NCBI GenBank assembly: GCA_949130495.1 | Contig: OX422220.1 | Location: 123,441,810-123,505,809 of the forward strand | Length of the DNA: 64,000 nucleotides | Direction: 5' to 3' | Origin: Sambucus nigra | Lineage: Eukaryota > Streptophyta > Magnoliopsida > Dipsacales > Adoxaceae | Shown: in pieces, positions 43,340 to 54,550 of the stretch | How the letters are laid out: each line of letters opens with the position of its first letter | Numbering within the stretch: the stretch's first letter is position 1 | Translations under genes and position numbers: made by a program | The notes under the pieces: model-generated | Databases searched by the model: none | Seen by the model: only the letters and a program-made list of their open reading frames with translations | What the model was told of the DNA's origin: nothing

Positions 43340-44577
43340 GCATGAAGTTTATAATTAATCTCCTCCAACTCCGGTTGGTCGGGAACAAATCTCCACCAAC
43401 TTCGGTTGGTCGGCAAATAAATCACCTCCAACTCCGGTTGGTCGGGAACAAATCTCCACCAACTCCGGTTAGTCGGCAAACAAATCTCCTCCAACTCCGG
43501 TTGGTCAGGAACAAATCTCCACAAACTTCGATTAGTCGACAAATAAATCTCTTCCAACTTTGATTGGTCAGGAATAAATGTCCACCAACTCCGATTAGTC
43601 GGTAAATTAATCTCATCCAACTCCGGTTGGTTAGGAACAAATGTCCACCAACTCCGATTGGTCGGCAAATAAATCTCCTCCAACTCCGGTTGGTCGGGAA
43701 TCAATTTCCACTAACTCCGATTGGTCGGCAAATAAATCTCCTCCAACTCCGGTTGGTCGGGAACAAATCTCCACCAACTCCGATTGGTCGGCAAACAAAT
43801 CTCCTCCAACTCCGGTTGGTCGGGAACAAATCTCCACCAACTCCGGTCAGTCGGCAAATAAATCTCCTCCAACTCCGGTTGGTAGGGAACAAATGTCCAC
43901 CAACTCTGATTAGTCGGTAAATTAATCTCATCCTACTCCGGTTGGTCGGGAACAAATATCCACCAACTCCGGTTGGTCGGCAAATAAATCTCCTCCAACT
44001 CCGATTGGTCGGGAATCAATCTCCACCAACTCCAGTTGGTCGGCAAATAAATCTCCTCCAACTCCGGTTGGTCGGGAACAAATCTCCACCAACTCCGGTT
44101 GGTCGGCAAATAAATCTCCTCCAACTCCGGTTGATCGGGAACAAATCTCCACCAACTCCGGTTGGTCGGCAAACAAATCTCCTCCAACTCCGGTTGATCG
44201 GGAACAAATCTCCACCAACTCCGGTTGGTCGGCAAATAAATCTCCTCCAACTCCGGTTGGTCGGGAACAAATGTCCACCAACTCCGGTTGGTCGGTAAAT
44301 TAATCTCATCCAACTCCGGTTGGTCGGGAACAAATGTCCACCAACTCCTATTAGTCGGCAAATAAATCTCCTCCAACTTCGGTTGGTCGGGAATCAATCT
44401 CCACCAACTCCGGTTGGTAGGCAAATTAATCTCCTCCAACTCCGATTGGTCGGGAACAAATTTCCACCAACTCCGGTTGGTCGGTAAATTAATCTCATCC
44501 AACTCCGATTGGTTGGGAACAAATGTCCACCAACTCCGGTTGGTCGGTAAATAAATTAGAATCAACTCTGGTTGGTT
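43340..44577. repeat. 63-bp tandem array after pol (two 31/32-bp half-units)
   Basis: About 40 half-units of 'aaatctccNccaactccggttggtcgg' alternate between a gaac tail (31 bp) and a caaat tail (32 bp), giving a 63-bp dimer. Each half-unit contains the hairpin CCAAC-TCCG-GTTGG. Because 63 is a multiple of three, long ORFs appear by chance on both strands (up to 226 codons); I do not call them genes. Tandem repeats in the region after pol are known for Tat/Ogre-type elements. Confidence 0.95.
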
Positions 44578-44674
44578 AAAATAAGCAGGATAGTGGGATG
44601 TAAGTTGTTTCATTGCTTAGAATCAAAGAGTGGTAAGTTACTATAATCAAAAAATAAAACACAATGGCATATCA

Positions 44675-44806
44675 AAATACCACCAACTCTAAGTTTGTCG
44701 GGAAGCAAAATATCACCAACTCAAGTTGGTCGTCAAATAATTATCACCAACTCCGATTGGTCAACAATGAATTTTCACCAACTCTGGTTGGTCGGCAATT
44801 TAAAAT
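44675..44806. repeat. Degenerate outlying units of the 63-bp array
   Basis: Four diverged half-units (caccaactc...gttggtcg) separated from the main array by ~95 bp of other sequence. Confidence 0.8.
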
Positions 44807-45000
44807 AACACAGGACATTTTTTGTCTTTTTACAGATATACATACACATTCATCAGTGAATAAAAGAGATGTTTTATAAAATATTTCCAAGACAATGACA
44901 ATCAAGATTGCAGAGAAAACTAAAAGTTTCTTCATTAAAATCAGAACGAATTACATAGAATATAAATTATATATTACATGAGATATCAATTGAGCAAATC

Positions 45001-46284
45001 CTACTCTATAGGTTTCTTTCCCTCTGCCTTTGAAACAGGTTCTACTCCAGCAGGGGGATCGTCTAAGGCATAAGGAGAATTTATGAAATTTATATCTCGA
45101 AGCATTCGAACATTCATCACTGATGGCCTATCAAGCAAATGCTCTGGGCGAGATATATCAAAATTTGAATAAAGATTGTAATCACCGAGGTACTTTGAGA
45201 TCAGGCACTGAGGAATTGCCCGAGCAGGAATCCAACTCATGTCGAGCCTAAAAGGATGCACTGACAAATCAAGCAATCTAGCATCATAATAATCCCATAA
45301 GTAGTGACCCTGCTCCAATTTCAGCACACCTAATGCATCCAGCCATCCTTTCTTGTACCCCTCGTTATTTGACTGTTGGATCTGGTCATCAATATGGTAG
45401 AGGGCTTCATTGTAACCAGCCATCCAAAACTCTCTGGGCTGTTTATGGAACTTGTAAGTCAACCTCTCTAACTGCTCGTGAAGATTCTTCACCAGATTTG
45501 TTTTATTTTCCAAGGCAAAGCTTTGTGTAGAAAGTTTCTCGTTGAGGTTCATAATCTTCTTGGACATCTCTGCTAAGGCCTAATTCTTCGCCATTAATTG
45601 GAATGCCTGATTCTCCATGGCTGATTGAGTTATTGCTTCTTCAATTGAAACCCGAGCAACTCTTGCTCATCCCCGAGAAGAAGATCTTGCTCGTCCACGA
45701 GTAGACGAAGAGGGTCTAGCCCTTTTTAAAGTTTCCAACTCATCTCTTAAGTTGGCATTCTCAACCTCTAATAAAGAGAAACCTTCTTCATTGACAGGGA
45801 CCAAGGCTCTCGAGGAAGATGCTGCAGATTTTAGTTGGGATATCTCTTCTTGCAAAACATTGTTTTCCTGCTCCAACAGTTTAGCGATCTTCCGGTGCTC
45901 TTCAACCTCAAGTTTTAGAATGCTCTCTTTCTTCTCATAAGCAGCGATAAACTTATCATATCCTTTGTCATCATTTAGTTGCTGATATTTTTTCTCATAC
46001 CCCTGATGCAAAAGGGTACAAGACTCCTTATATTATTGTTGAAGTTCCTCGATGGTACCCTGGAGATCTTCAATCATCTCGTTATATCCTACATTGTTGG
46101 CAATTGCACGGTCAAGCAAGCACTTCAGATATTGGTAGGCTTCGACTGCTCGTTCAAAAGTATCTAGACCAAGGATGTAAATGATTTGAGCTTTATTTAG
46201 ATCTGCATGACCAGCTTTGAAGTAGTCATTGCATTTCTTCATAAATTTCATGTCATGAGCTGATAATAGCTCCATCCTGGCCAT
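45001..46284 (-). pseudogene. Tat antisense gene 1 (coiled-coil protein, unknown function)
   Basis: An ATG at 46284 (MARMELLSAHDMKFMKK) starts a minus-strand frame of ~427 codons ending at TAG 45001-45003. It is interrupted only by three in-frame stops, near 46033, 45667 and 45580. The middle part (AAYEKKESILKLEVEEHRKIAKLLEQENNVLQEEIS) is a heptad-like coiled coil, followed by an Arg/Ser-rich basic stretch (STRGRARSSSRG). The C-terminal half is Tyr/Asp-rich and globular-looking. It lies opposite to gag-pol between the tandem array and the 3' LTR. Antisense ORFs in this place are known in Tat elements, but their role is not established. Confidence 0.7.
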
Positions 46285-46494
46285 AAACTAGCAAAGGAAA
46301 GCCATAAACATGATCAATAATGATAAAGACAAAGCAAGAAGAAGAAAGTGGATAAGTAATGATAAAGACAGAGCAAGAAGAAGAAAGTCAATACGAACAA
46401 CTAAAAGTTCAAATTTTTATTCATCAAAAGGTAAATACAAAGCTCTAGGTTACATTAAAAAAAATAACAAAATTAAAACCCGAGCAACTTTACA

Positions 46495-48699
46495 CCTTCT
46501 CCTTATGTTTTACAACTTCCTCGGAAAGCTGGGATGAGGAGGTTGGTTGCTCGGCAGATAGTGGCAGTTGCTCGACTGAAGTACTGGTAGGCTGAAGTTT
46601 CTCGTAGAAAGTCTGAACAACTGCAACAGGAGGAACTTGATCTCCAATCATCATGGAAGATTCCTCTAAGGCAGCTTCATCCTCTTCTTATTCTCCAGGA
46701 GAGGGAGGAGGACCATGAACATATCGCTGGAACAGTTCAGAATTCTCAGCGATCTTTAGCTCCTGTAGAGCTACAACCCATCAATCCCTAAAGTATTTAA
46801 GGCTATCAAACTCCATCTGAGAAGACATGGCAGCTAGGCCTTTGTTCCAACCTTTGTCCCAACCAGCGCTAAATGACTTTTTGACAGCCTCTTTCCTCTT
46901 TTCTTTCTCCGAGGAGGTCCTTTCCCTAAGGAGCTCCTCGACAGCCTTCAACTTCCCTTCCACCTCTTCCTTCTGGCCATCAACCTCACGAAGTTTACCA
47001 ATTTCCTCTTCAGCAGTCTTGAGCCTACTTTCAAGCTCCTCAGCATTCTTAAGCTTCTCCTCAAGCTCTTTATTCTTCTTCTCAAATTCTTTCATTTTTT
47101 TCTCCAACCCCTTGGAGGCCTCCACGACTTGATCTCTCTCTTGCTCGATGGATTTGAGTTGCTTATCCCAAGACACTTTATCCTCTTCATACTTCTGACG
47201 AGAGTCCTTTAAGGACTGAGTCAGACCAATAAAAGCTTCCTCTATACCTCCCGAGGAGCTTGAAGCTTTAATAGCCTCATCCTTCTTCAGAATACTGTTG
47301 AAACATGTTACTAGCTGAAGAAAGAAATAATTTTGAGTCAATACAGGAACATATCAGTGAAAAATGAAAAATTAGACTAGTAATACTTACTTATGCAATA
47401 TATTGAGCTGTCAAAGTAGTGACCCTGTCACGGGAAAGAGTGTCTTCAATACCTTGGATTTCTGGGATAATCCAAGACTTCACAGAACCCATGGAAGAGG
47501 TCGGAGGAACAAAAGTGGGAACACCACTTTTAACATTTAAAGGTGGAAGGACAGGTTCAACAGGTCTCTCAGACGAACTTTTCTTCAATCTCCTTGAGGG
47601 AGCAGGAACAGTTTCAACTAAAGACGATGTCTTTGTTGGAGATATAACGATAACCTCACTTGGAGGAGAGATAGCAACAACCTTGCTCGGAGCCACAGGG
47701 GGCTTCTCACTAAATTTTTGGGAAGCATCAGAAGGAGGTGCCTCTACAGTTTTCACCCCCTCTTCTGGGATATCTTTCTTGCTTTTCTTTGCCTCTACAG
47801 CAGGAAATGCAGACTTGTCAAAATAAGTAGGAGCTTTTTTCCTCTTCATTATATCACCAATTGGAATATTTGACTCTGAAGAAGAACCTTACACACTAGT
47901 ATCAGCAGCTGGTACTTGGTCGATGTTAACCACCACTAAATGAGCAGTGAAGGAGGAAGTATAGATCTTGTACTGCAACAAATAAGAGGCTGATCTAATA
48001 TATTCGTCAGCAACGGTTTGGTGTAAACTTCAGATAAGTTTCAAATGCATTAAATTAACATCAGTTTCTTTGGGAGACTCTCGTTTGCTGCCAACTGCAA
48101 ATAATAAAAAATTAAATGTCAATGACAAATTTTATCAAACACAAAGAAAACATAATTTCAAAAATAAAATAAAAATAAAAACAACATATCCCATTTCCAT
48201 AAGGAGGACATCTAAGACATTGATATACATCGTCTCCATTTAATGGAGGATGTTGCCAATTTTTCATTACCACTCCATGTTCAAAATAATCCCTGTTGGC
48301 ATCAGGAAGATTGACAACTAATGCCCTATTCAAAAACCTAGTTTTTAAGTAAAAAGTACTATCACTAACGACCCATCTGTAACAGTACATTATCTATGGA
48401 ATCCCTAAACGGGTTCCATGAAGTTGATTTAACCTATGAACTCCATTGACTATTCTCCAAGTATTTGGCGCTATTTTTGCAGGAACAACATCAAAATACT
48501 GACAGAACTCCAAACATAAAGGATTTGGAGAAAAAGAAAAGCCACATTCGGCCACAAAGAGACTGGGGAACCAATGTCCCGTAGCCAAAGAAAAATAGTC
48601 AGAAGGTTCAAAAAGTTCTTCCAATATGACCCATGAAGGAATTGAAAATTCAGAGCGAAATTTATCAAGCGACTCAACAAGGTAAACCATGATGAACAA
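46495..48699 (-). pseudogene. Tat antisense gene 2 (PF04195-like 'gypsy-type transposase' domain plus coiled coil, spliced)
   Basis: Exon A (48699 to about 48187) encodes FSFSPNPLCLEFCQYFDVVP, then KIAPNTWRIVNG, the pattern of the plant 'putative gypsy type transposon' domain (PF04195). It has one TAG near 48394. Exon B (48094 to 47391) is a Pro/Ser/Lys-rich linker with two stops. Exon C (47314 to about 46495) is a long Glu/Lys coiled coil ending GWDKGWNKGLAAM, then an acidic tail after a stop near 46781. The intron at 47315-47390 has clean GTAAGT...TTCTTTCTTCAG borders. Intron 1 has a TTATTTGCAG acceptor at 48095 and a less certain donor. Function is not known. Confidence 0.65.
47315..47390 (-). 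other. Intron in Tat antisense gene 2
   Basis: The minus strand reads GTAAGTATTA at 47390 and TTTCTTCAG ending at 47315, 76 nt. Joining restores the coiled-coil frame. The splice signals exist only on the minus strand, which supports the antisense transcript. Confidence 0.65.
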
Positions 48700-49105
48700 A
48701 GTAAATAAAAGAGAAGGAAGAAGATCTTACAGGAAAAGAGTGAATCAGTTGACAACGAACAATGGAAGAAACGAACGCACAATATAGAGAAGAAGTGAAG
48801 AGTTCTAAGATACAGATTTGAAAAAGTAAAAGACGATCGAATTTTCTATAGCGCTTAAATACTTTACCTCGGGAATGGAGAAAAATAATGATTACCAGGA
48901 CGGACGATTGCGTATCCGATGACTAAAAAGAAGAAAAGGGCACAAAAAACGAAGCGGTTATGGAAATTTAAAATACTTTAAAATCCTGATACTATGCACT
49001 CAAAAAAGGAGTTATATACAACGAAAGTTTGTATAAAATCCATAAAAACTGAAAGTCTAGGCAGCAGAATGTTATATACTTTTCTTCAACATCAAACTAC
49101 GAAAC

Positions 49106-49117
49106 ATTGGGGGCTTC
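49106..49117 (+). promoter_or_regulatory. Polypurine-type tract of Tat unit 2
   Basis: ATTGGGGGCTTC directly before LTR3. The equivalent before LTR2 (36709-36720) is TTGGGGGTTC-like. It is short and not purely purine, but in the right place. Confidence 0.5.
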
Positions 49118-49654
49118 TATTGATACCAAATTTACTCTGCTGATGTGGATCAATTATGTGGAGACATGTGTCAATCTACATGGCACCCACAAACACTTTT
49201 TGAACAATATACTGACTCCGAAGAGCTTAATCTCCCCGACCAACTCAGGTGCTCCGAGGAACTTCATTGTATCAAGCAACTCATGCATACCGAGCTACTT
49301 AGGCGGTCCGAGATGCATAGCGTACAGAGCACTCATATCAGGATAATTAAGAAGACGACTGCGCATTAAATGCTTATTATTATCATACAAATGTACATGT
49401 CTACTAGAGAACATCGCATTGTCCTTTCATTTGGACAGCCTCACGGCTATAAATACTTTGTAGCCTCCTCATCACAGGGGACTCGGAATTTCTTGGTAAA
49501 ATCTATTATCCATAATTCCAAACAAAGAATCAGCAATAACAAAAACAGTGGATGTAGGCCATTCTTTCAAGGCTGAACCACTTTAAAAATCTTTGTCTTA
49601 TTTATTTTATCTATGATTGACTAATTAGAGGTAATCTAATTTTTTACATCAACA
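49118..49654 (+). repeat. Tat composite LTR3
   Basis: 537 bp. Its first bases read TATTGATACC instead of TGTTGATACC (G to A). It ends TTACATCAACA. Confidence 0.93.
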
Positions 49655-49659
49655 ATCAT
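49655..49659. other. Target site duplication of Tat composite, right (ATCAT)
   Basis: Matches 35502-35506. Confidence 0.9.
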
Positions 49660-50236
49660 GATATACAATTTATATAATTTTATTTATTATTTATGAAATT
49701 TTCACTACTTAATACTTTATAAAAAATTTCTATTTTAGGAATTCAAATTGGAATACATCCAATTTTACCCCGGTTTTCAACAATTAGTCCTTACACTGTG
49801 GAGGAAATATTTTAACTATATTTTCCCAAAATAGCCCCCCCATATCGAAAAGGACAGAATATATCGTACAAAACACTAAAAATTTACATGTTACATTGGC
49901 GTGAATAAGCTCCGGAGCATAGATTAGCGAGCGCAAAACAAGTCGGTCGATATTTTATTATTTTTGTGATGAGCTCCTTATTTTTTTCAATAGGCGTTAA
50001 TTCAGTGTTTTTGGATTAGGCGCCATTTTTACACGACCTAAATGACATGGCTGCTAGGGATTGGGATTATACCATTCGTGCACGAGTTTACTTCGCCCTT
50101 AATGCATGAACTACAAATGAGTAGAAAATAATAAATTATTCTTCTCAAATTGAACATTTCAATTTTGTCCATAATATATATATGTACTTATTTTATGAAT
50201 ATACCAATTATTAATGAGTTGCTATTTTAATTCACA
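49660..50236. other. AT-rich stretch without recognisable gene
   Basis: Continues the sequence interrupted by the Tat composite. No ORF of note. It could be an intron of the split PMD pseudogene, since the frame at 35492 ends just before the insertion. Confidence 0.35.
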
Positions 50237-50870
50237 GTATCTCTGCACGATGGCTCAAATTTCGCACGACCACGTAGTGGAATGGTGGTCGCGTATGTTA
50301 TGATGGATGACCAATCAACATGGTGCTATAATGGGACAATTGCAGTTTAGCTTTGCTTCTATGCGGGGGAAACTAGAAATACGATCTCCCAAGTCAATTA
50401 TATGGCAACCATTTATAGGATTGCCAGAAAACTAGTTAGATGTCTCTAGAGTTTTGCATGATTTGGCTCATAGACGGTACATGCTTTTTGATCCCATGTT
50501 AGGTGGAACTTGTTATCTCGGAGACCGCTCCTACCATCAATTCACAAGCCATATTGCTATTCCCAAAAACCCACCCTATCCAATGGCATTCATTCCTAGA
50601 AATATATATATGCAACATATCGGTAATTGGGAACCTGAGTTGCTCGTGTCACAATGTCATCACAAGAGGAATGGGTTGCATACTGGCAGGTTGTGGGTAA
50701 GGGAGCAATACTACCCATATTTTCTCGATGGAAAAACCATGTCGGGGTTGGGTTTCCTCGATTGTACCATCTGATTTATGGGTACCCATCGCACCATCAG
50801 ATATATGGGAGGCTCCACATACATACAACACATAGGGACAATCTTATTCTTCAAATTTGATATTCTTATC
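50237..50870 (+). pseudogene. Unrecognised protein remnant, possibly the 3' part of the PMD pseudogene
   Basis: The frame containing 50454-50774 reads upstream from ICTMAQISHDHVVEWW, with stops near 50298 and 50430, then 106 open codons (MHDLAHRRYMLFDPMLGGTC to LGFLDCTI). The composition is that of real protein (Trp, Cys and His common, Pro-rich NPPYPMAFIPRN). I do not recognise the family. Position, orientation and distance downstream of the PMD exon make a C-terminal PMD exon the simplest idea. Confidence 0.35.
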
Positions 50871-51554
50871 ACGGTAATTTAAAGTTGAAGATTTAAGTGG
50901 GAATGTCATAACAATCATTCAATTAGATTCTTCTAGTATGCCAAATAACTAACCATCAGGTGAATTTTACTCACGCTCACAATGGAGTGATATGGTATTT
51001 TTTAGAGAGGACTACATCCAAAAAATGAGATCCAAAACGTTAGAACGGGATCTTATGTTTCAGAGTTAGTGTAAGAGAAAGATCAAGAGATTGTGAATCT
51101 GTAAGGCGTAGGACCGATCTCGGCTCTGGGACACTACCCCATTCCTCAACACACACCACCTTATATATATGGATATGAATATCATATTGCTTATCCTAAT
51201 ATTTCCCCTCCATCCTAACAAGATTCCAAAGGATGGTTTACCCAACCATCTATTGTAAATGACGCTTTTTGAATTTTCAACACATTTCCTTATAACCAAT
51301 ATCTTAGTGTCGATCGAATGTAAAGTCAAGTTTTCAATGTAATAATTTGTTGTGATAATAAAATCTTGTTCCAAATATTTTCATTTAGCATTGATACTTT
51401 GCAATGTAATAATTACTTCCTTTATTATTGATAATAAATTTAGGTACAAACGCTCATACTCAAAGAAAATGGTTTTACATTACGTACAAAACAAAACGGT
51501 TTCCCATGTACAAATACTATTTAAAGATGTTAATTAATGGTTTTATACTAATAA

Positions 51555-51752
51555 ATTGTGGGTGGGTAAGTGTCATATAATTTGAATTGGTGGGTGGGTA
51601 AGTGTTGTCACTGCACTAATAAATGGTGGGTGGGTAAGTGTTGTCACATCATTTGGAGGGTGGGTATATGTTGTCACATCATTTGAGTTAGTGGGTGGGT
51701 AAGTTTTGCTACATTACTAATAAATGGTGGGTGGGTAAGTGTTTAATGTCAC
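51555..51752. repeat. Minisatellite of GGTGGGTGGGTAAGTG units
   Basis: Five to six irregular copies of 'ggtgggtgggtaagtgttgtcacatcattt', 25-45 bp apart. G-triplet clusters on the plus strand could form quadruplexes. Confidence 0.8.
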
Positions 51753-51856
51753 ATCATCTTAACAATACATCTTCACCTTTAATACTACAAATATACCACT
51801 ACTGGGCATAAGAAAATTATATTTCACAACTACATAAAAAAATTTCTAACAATGAT

Positions 51857-52096
51857 ATGGAGGAAATGATAGTAGTGCAGATCACCGCAGCTTATGATCT
51901 CGTCTCAGATGATGAAGCCATTGGGATCCACAACAAATTTCAAAGGCAAATCTATCAACCTTCCACATTGAATAATAGTAGAGACATTCATTAGCAAAGA
52001 ATAGTGAACCGCGATAGAGGGACGACTCACAGTAATTTATGGAGAGATTATTCTCAGGAGAACCCGACATATGGAACAAATTTGGAATCATCATGA
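51857..52096 (+). pseudogene. PIF/Harbinger transposase (ALP1-like) N-terminal fragment
   Basis: The frame starts MEEMIVVQITAAYDLVSDDE, then, after a stop, QRIVNRDRGTTHSNLWRDY, then SQENPTYGTN. The NRDR...LW.DY...NP.Y pattern is typical of the region ahead of the DDE domain in Harbinger-type transposases and their domesticated ALP1-like relatives. The DDE nuclease part is not found downstream, so only ~80 codons remain. Confidence 0.5.
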
Positions 52097-52946
52097 AGAA
52101 TTATCAACTTGATTTCTATTAAGGTCCCATTTGAGTTAGTGGGTTGATCAGTTTCTTACACAACTATATTTGACCTTGAAACTTTGAATGTATTTGGTGT
52201 ATTTTGTAATATGTTATTACGATTCAGTTATAAGGTTATTATGTTCAATTAATTTATGTTATAATGTTTATTTAAATGCAAATAGAAACATAAGAAATTT
52301 GAAATATTAGATTTAAAACATCAAATGCAAAGACTAACGGATAAAAACAGTGAAAAAGTTACTCATGAACTAGTAAAATACATAACGGACATTAACTCAT
52401 CTCTTCATCATCCTATGCGAGGAATAGAGGTTCCGAATCATTTATGTAGACACTAGTTTTACAAAGATCAAATAGATATTACTCCTTATCTCTTATGGCT
52501 CGTCCTCAGGGATGTTTTGTACAAAATCGGTTCCATTTATTTTCGGCATCGATAATCAATTTGTAGTTTTCACTATCCTAGCCAAATTCGCAAGTTTGTA
52601 TAGCTACGCAGTATAAATCAAACTTCATTTTTAAGGTATACCACCTTACACGACACTCATTCAGCGAACAACGCTATGGTGAATATGGGTAAATACCCTA
52701 ATGCTGTGATACTAATTTGAAAGTAAAATATGGAACCCTTAAACCTGGATTGTAGTTCACTCTGGGGATAAAAGAATTCCTTGTTACTTTGTTAATTAGT
52801 TGGACGACTGCATTGATGATGCACTGTCTTGACACCATTCGTTTTATTATTTAGAATAAATTTTCTATGTTTTAAAGGCAAGTTATTTCTCTGTAACAAC
52901 TATTGTTGGACCGATACTAGTATTTATAGGATGCAAAAAAAATAAT
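52097..52946. other. AT-rich stretch, no gene recognised
   Basis: No convincing frame. It may be the decayed remainder of the Harbinger-type transposase gene or an intron. Confidence 0.4.
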
Positions 52947-53226
52947 ATCACCCGCGTGCTTGACGAAACACATGTGATGGAATTATTAAGTCCAACTACT
53001 TTCAACCATACACAATTGCACAGATGCTTGTGATTGAACAATGAAAGTCTGATACTAGTAATGGACAAAGTATGATTCACAATAAGTTAAAATTTATATG
53101 TGTTATAATCCACAATCATAGCACCCGCGTGCTTGAACAATAAAAGTATTGAATAATTAAGTCCAAATACTTTCAACCACACATAATTGCACAGACGCAT
53201 GTGATTGAATAGTGAAACTCTTATGC
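52947..53226. repeat. Tandem duplication, ~175-bp period, two copies
   Basis: 'cacccgcgtgcttgacgaa...tttcaaccatacacaattgcacag' at 52947-53056 recurs at 53121-53226 with small changes. Element E inserted directly after the second copy. Confidence 0.75.
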
Positions 53227-53760
53227 TATGTAATACCCCGTTATTTTATGTGATTTTATTTTAATTATGAAATTTGGACTAATTGATTTAAATGGAGAAA
53301 ATTTAACTTATAATTGAACCGGCTTTAATTGTGATAATTACTAGCGTGACAGGAGTTAGTGTTTATTGGAAATAATTTTGTTGAATATTACGTAGAGAGT
53401 ATAGTAATATATGATACGAGAATATTATTTTGGCCGGGAGTGAAAAGTACGGCAGTTGCAACACACTTAATTGGGACGCGCGTGTGAGTCGTGTCAATAA
53501 TACTTTATTAGACTAAAAAGGATAATTTATTTTTAAGTAACTCGTATGGAAATTTTGAGTGTGCCAGTGTGTCCGTAGGGGTCAAAATAGTCAGAAAACA
53601 CTACTCAGATATTTTATTTGGATTTCGGGGCATCTTAGCCCAAAACGACACCCCAGAGGGGTATTTTGGTTTTTTGGGATTTTGGGGAATTAAAATGGAT
53701 GAAAATCAGGAATTAAATTAGGGATGTACATGGGTTAGAGGTATTTGTCATTTTCCAACC

Positions 53761-53762
<2 letters not shown>

Positions 53763-53831
<69 letters not shown>

Positions 53832-53869
53832 CAAAGAGGAAGAAGAAGAAGAAGAAGAAGAAGAAGAAC
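53763..53869. repeat. (GA)n then (GAA)n microsatellites in leader of LTR E
   Basis: GA repeats from 53763 to about 53829, with one interruption, then GAA repeats at about 53838-53869. They sit where LTR S has its shorter GA-rich leader. Confidence 0.92.
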
Positions 53870-54418
53870 TCCACAGGATCCTAGGATAAGAACAAGTTCT
53901 TCCACCATAAATCACACCAACGCGTAGATAGCGAAGAGATGGTTATCCCTATAAATTTCGTTCAACGATTTGGAAGTTCACGAAAAGGAAAGTGTTTATC
54001 TTGCTAAAATTCTGAGCATATATGATTCATGTTAGCCCTAGTTGATGAGATAACCATGGAACTATGAATTTGAGACTGAATTGTCAATTAAATTTGAAAT
54101 TGGAATATAGGTTTGCATGTAGATGAATGACCCTAATCTTGTAATGATAAATCTAGAAATCTTAGGTTAAAATCATGAGATATAATTGGGAGTTTTGAAT
54201 GGTTGTTAATGGTGGGTGTATTATTAAGGGACTTGTAAAGATTTAGGAATCTGTTTAGATTCTCTATGATTATCTAAAGATTTGTCATTTAAATTATGTT
54301 AGAAAGTACCCTATTATGATTACCAATAGTTTAGAATCATTGGTTGGGAGTTGGAATGAATTTTTGACAAATTTAGATGAGGATAGGTTTGGGAAAATGA
54401 AGTTTGGAAGAACAATTC

Positions 54419-54550
54419 TCGTTCGAAGACCTGCCCAGGTCGTTCGAACGACCTCGTTTGAACGAGAATTCCAATGAGACTTCTAACGAGATTTTTGAGT
54501 TCGTTCGAAGTGAGAAGTCCATTTGAACGAGAATTTTGGACTTTTAACGA
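54419..54550. repeat. Palindrome array in LTR E (TCGTTCGAACGA type)
   Basis: Seven sites are centred near 54424.5, 54445.5, 54459.5, 54483.5, 54506.5, 54524.5 and 54544.5 (mean spacing about 20 bp). Only the second is perfect. A GACCT-gccc-AGGTC hairpin lies between the first two, as in LTR S. Confidence 0.8.

Larger units (their letters stand above)
35507..49654 (+). mobile_element. Tat-lineage Ty3/gypsy composite with three LTRs (14.1 kb)
   Basis: Three direct LTRs (35507-36061, 36721-37293, 49118-49654) sit in one insertion flanked by ATCAT. The first unit (LTR1 to LTR2) retains only a primer site, the start of gag, and a 3' UTR joined by an internal deletion. The second unit (LTR2 to LTR3, 12.9 kb) is full length with gag, protease, RT, RNase H, a second RNase H, integrase, a tandem array and two antisense genes. 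Dual RNase H and antisense genes mark the plant Tat lineage. Many stops make it non-autonomous. Confidence 0.9.

Noticed and set aside
43933..44613. 226-codon ORF of YLPTNRSWW-type repeats
   Set aside because: It is a translation of the 63-bp tandem array. ORFs open on both strands and in several frames because the period is a multiple of three. No start context or conserved flank.
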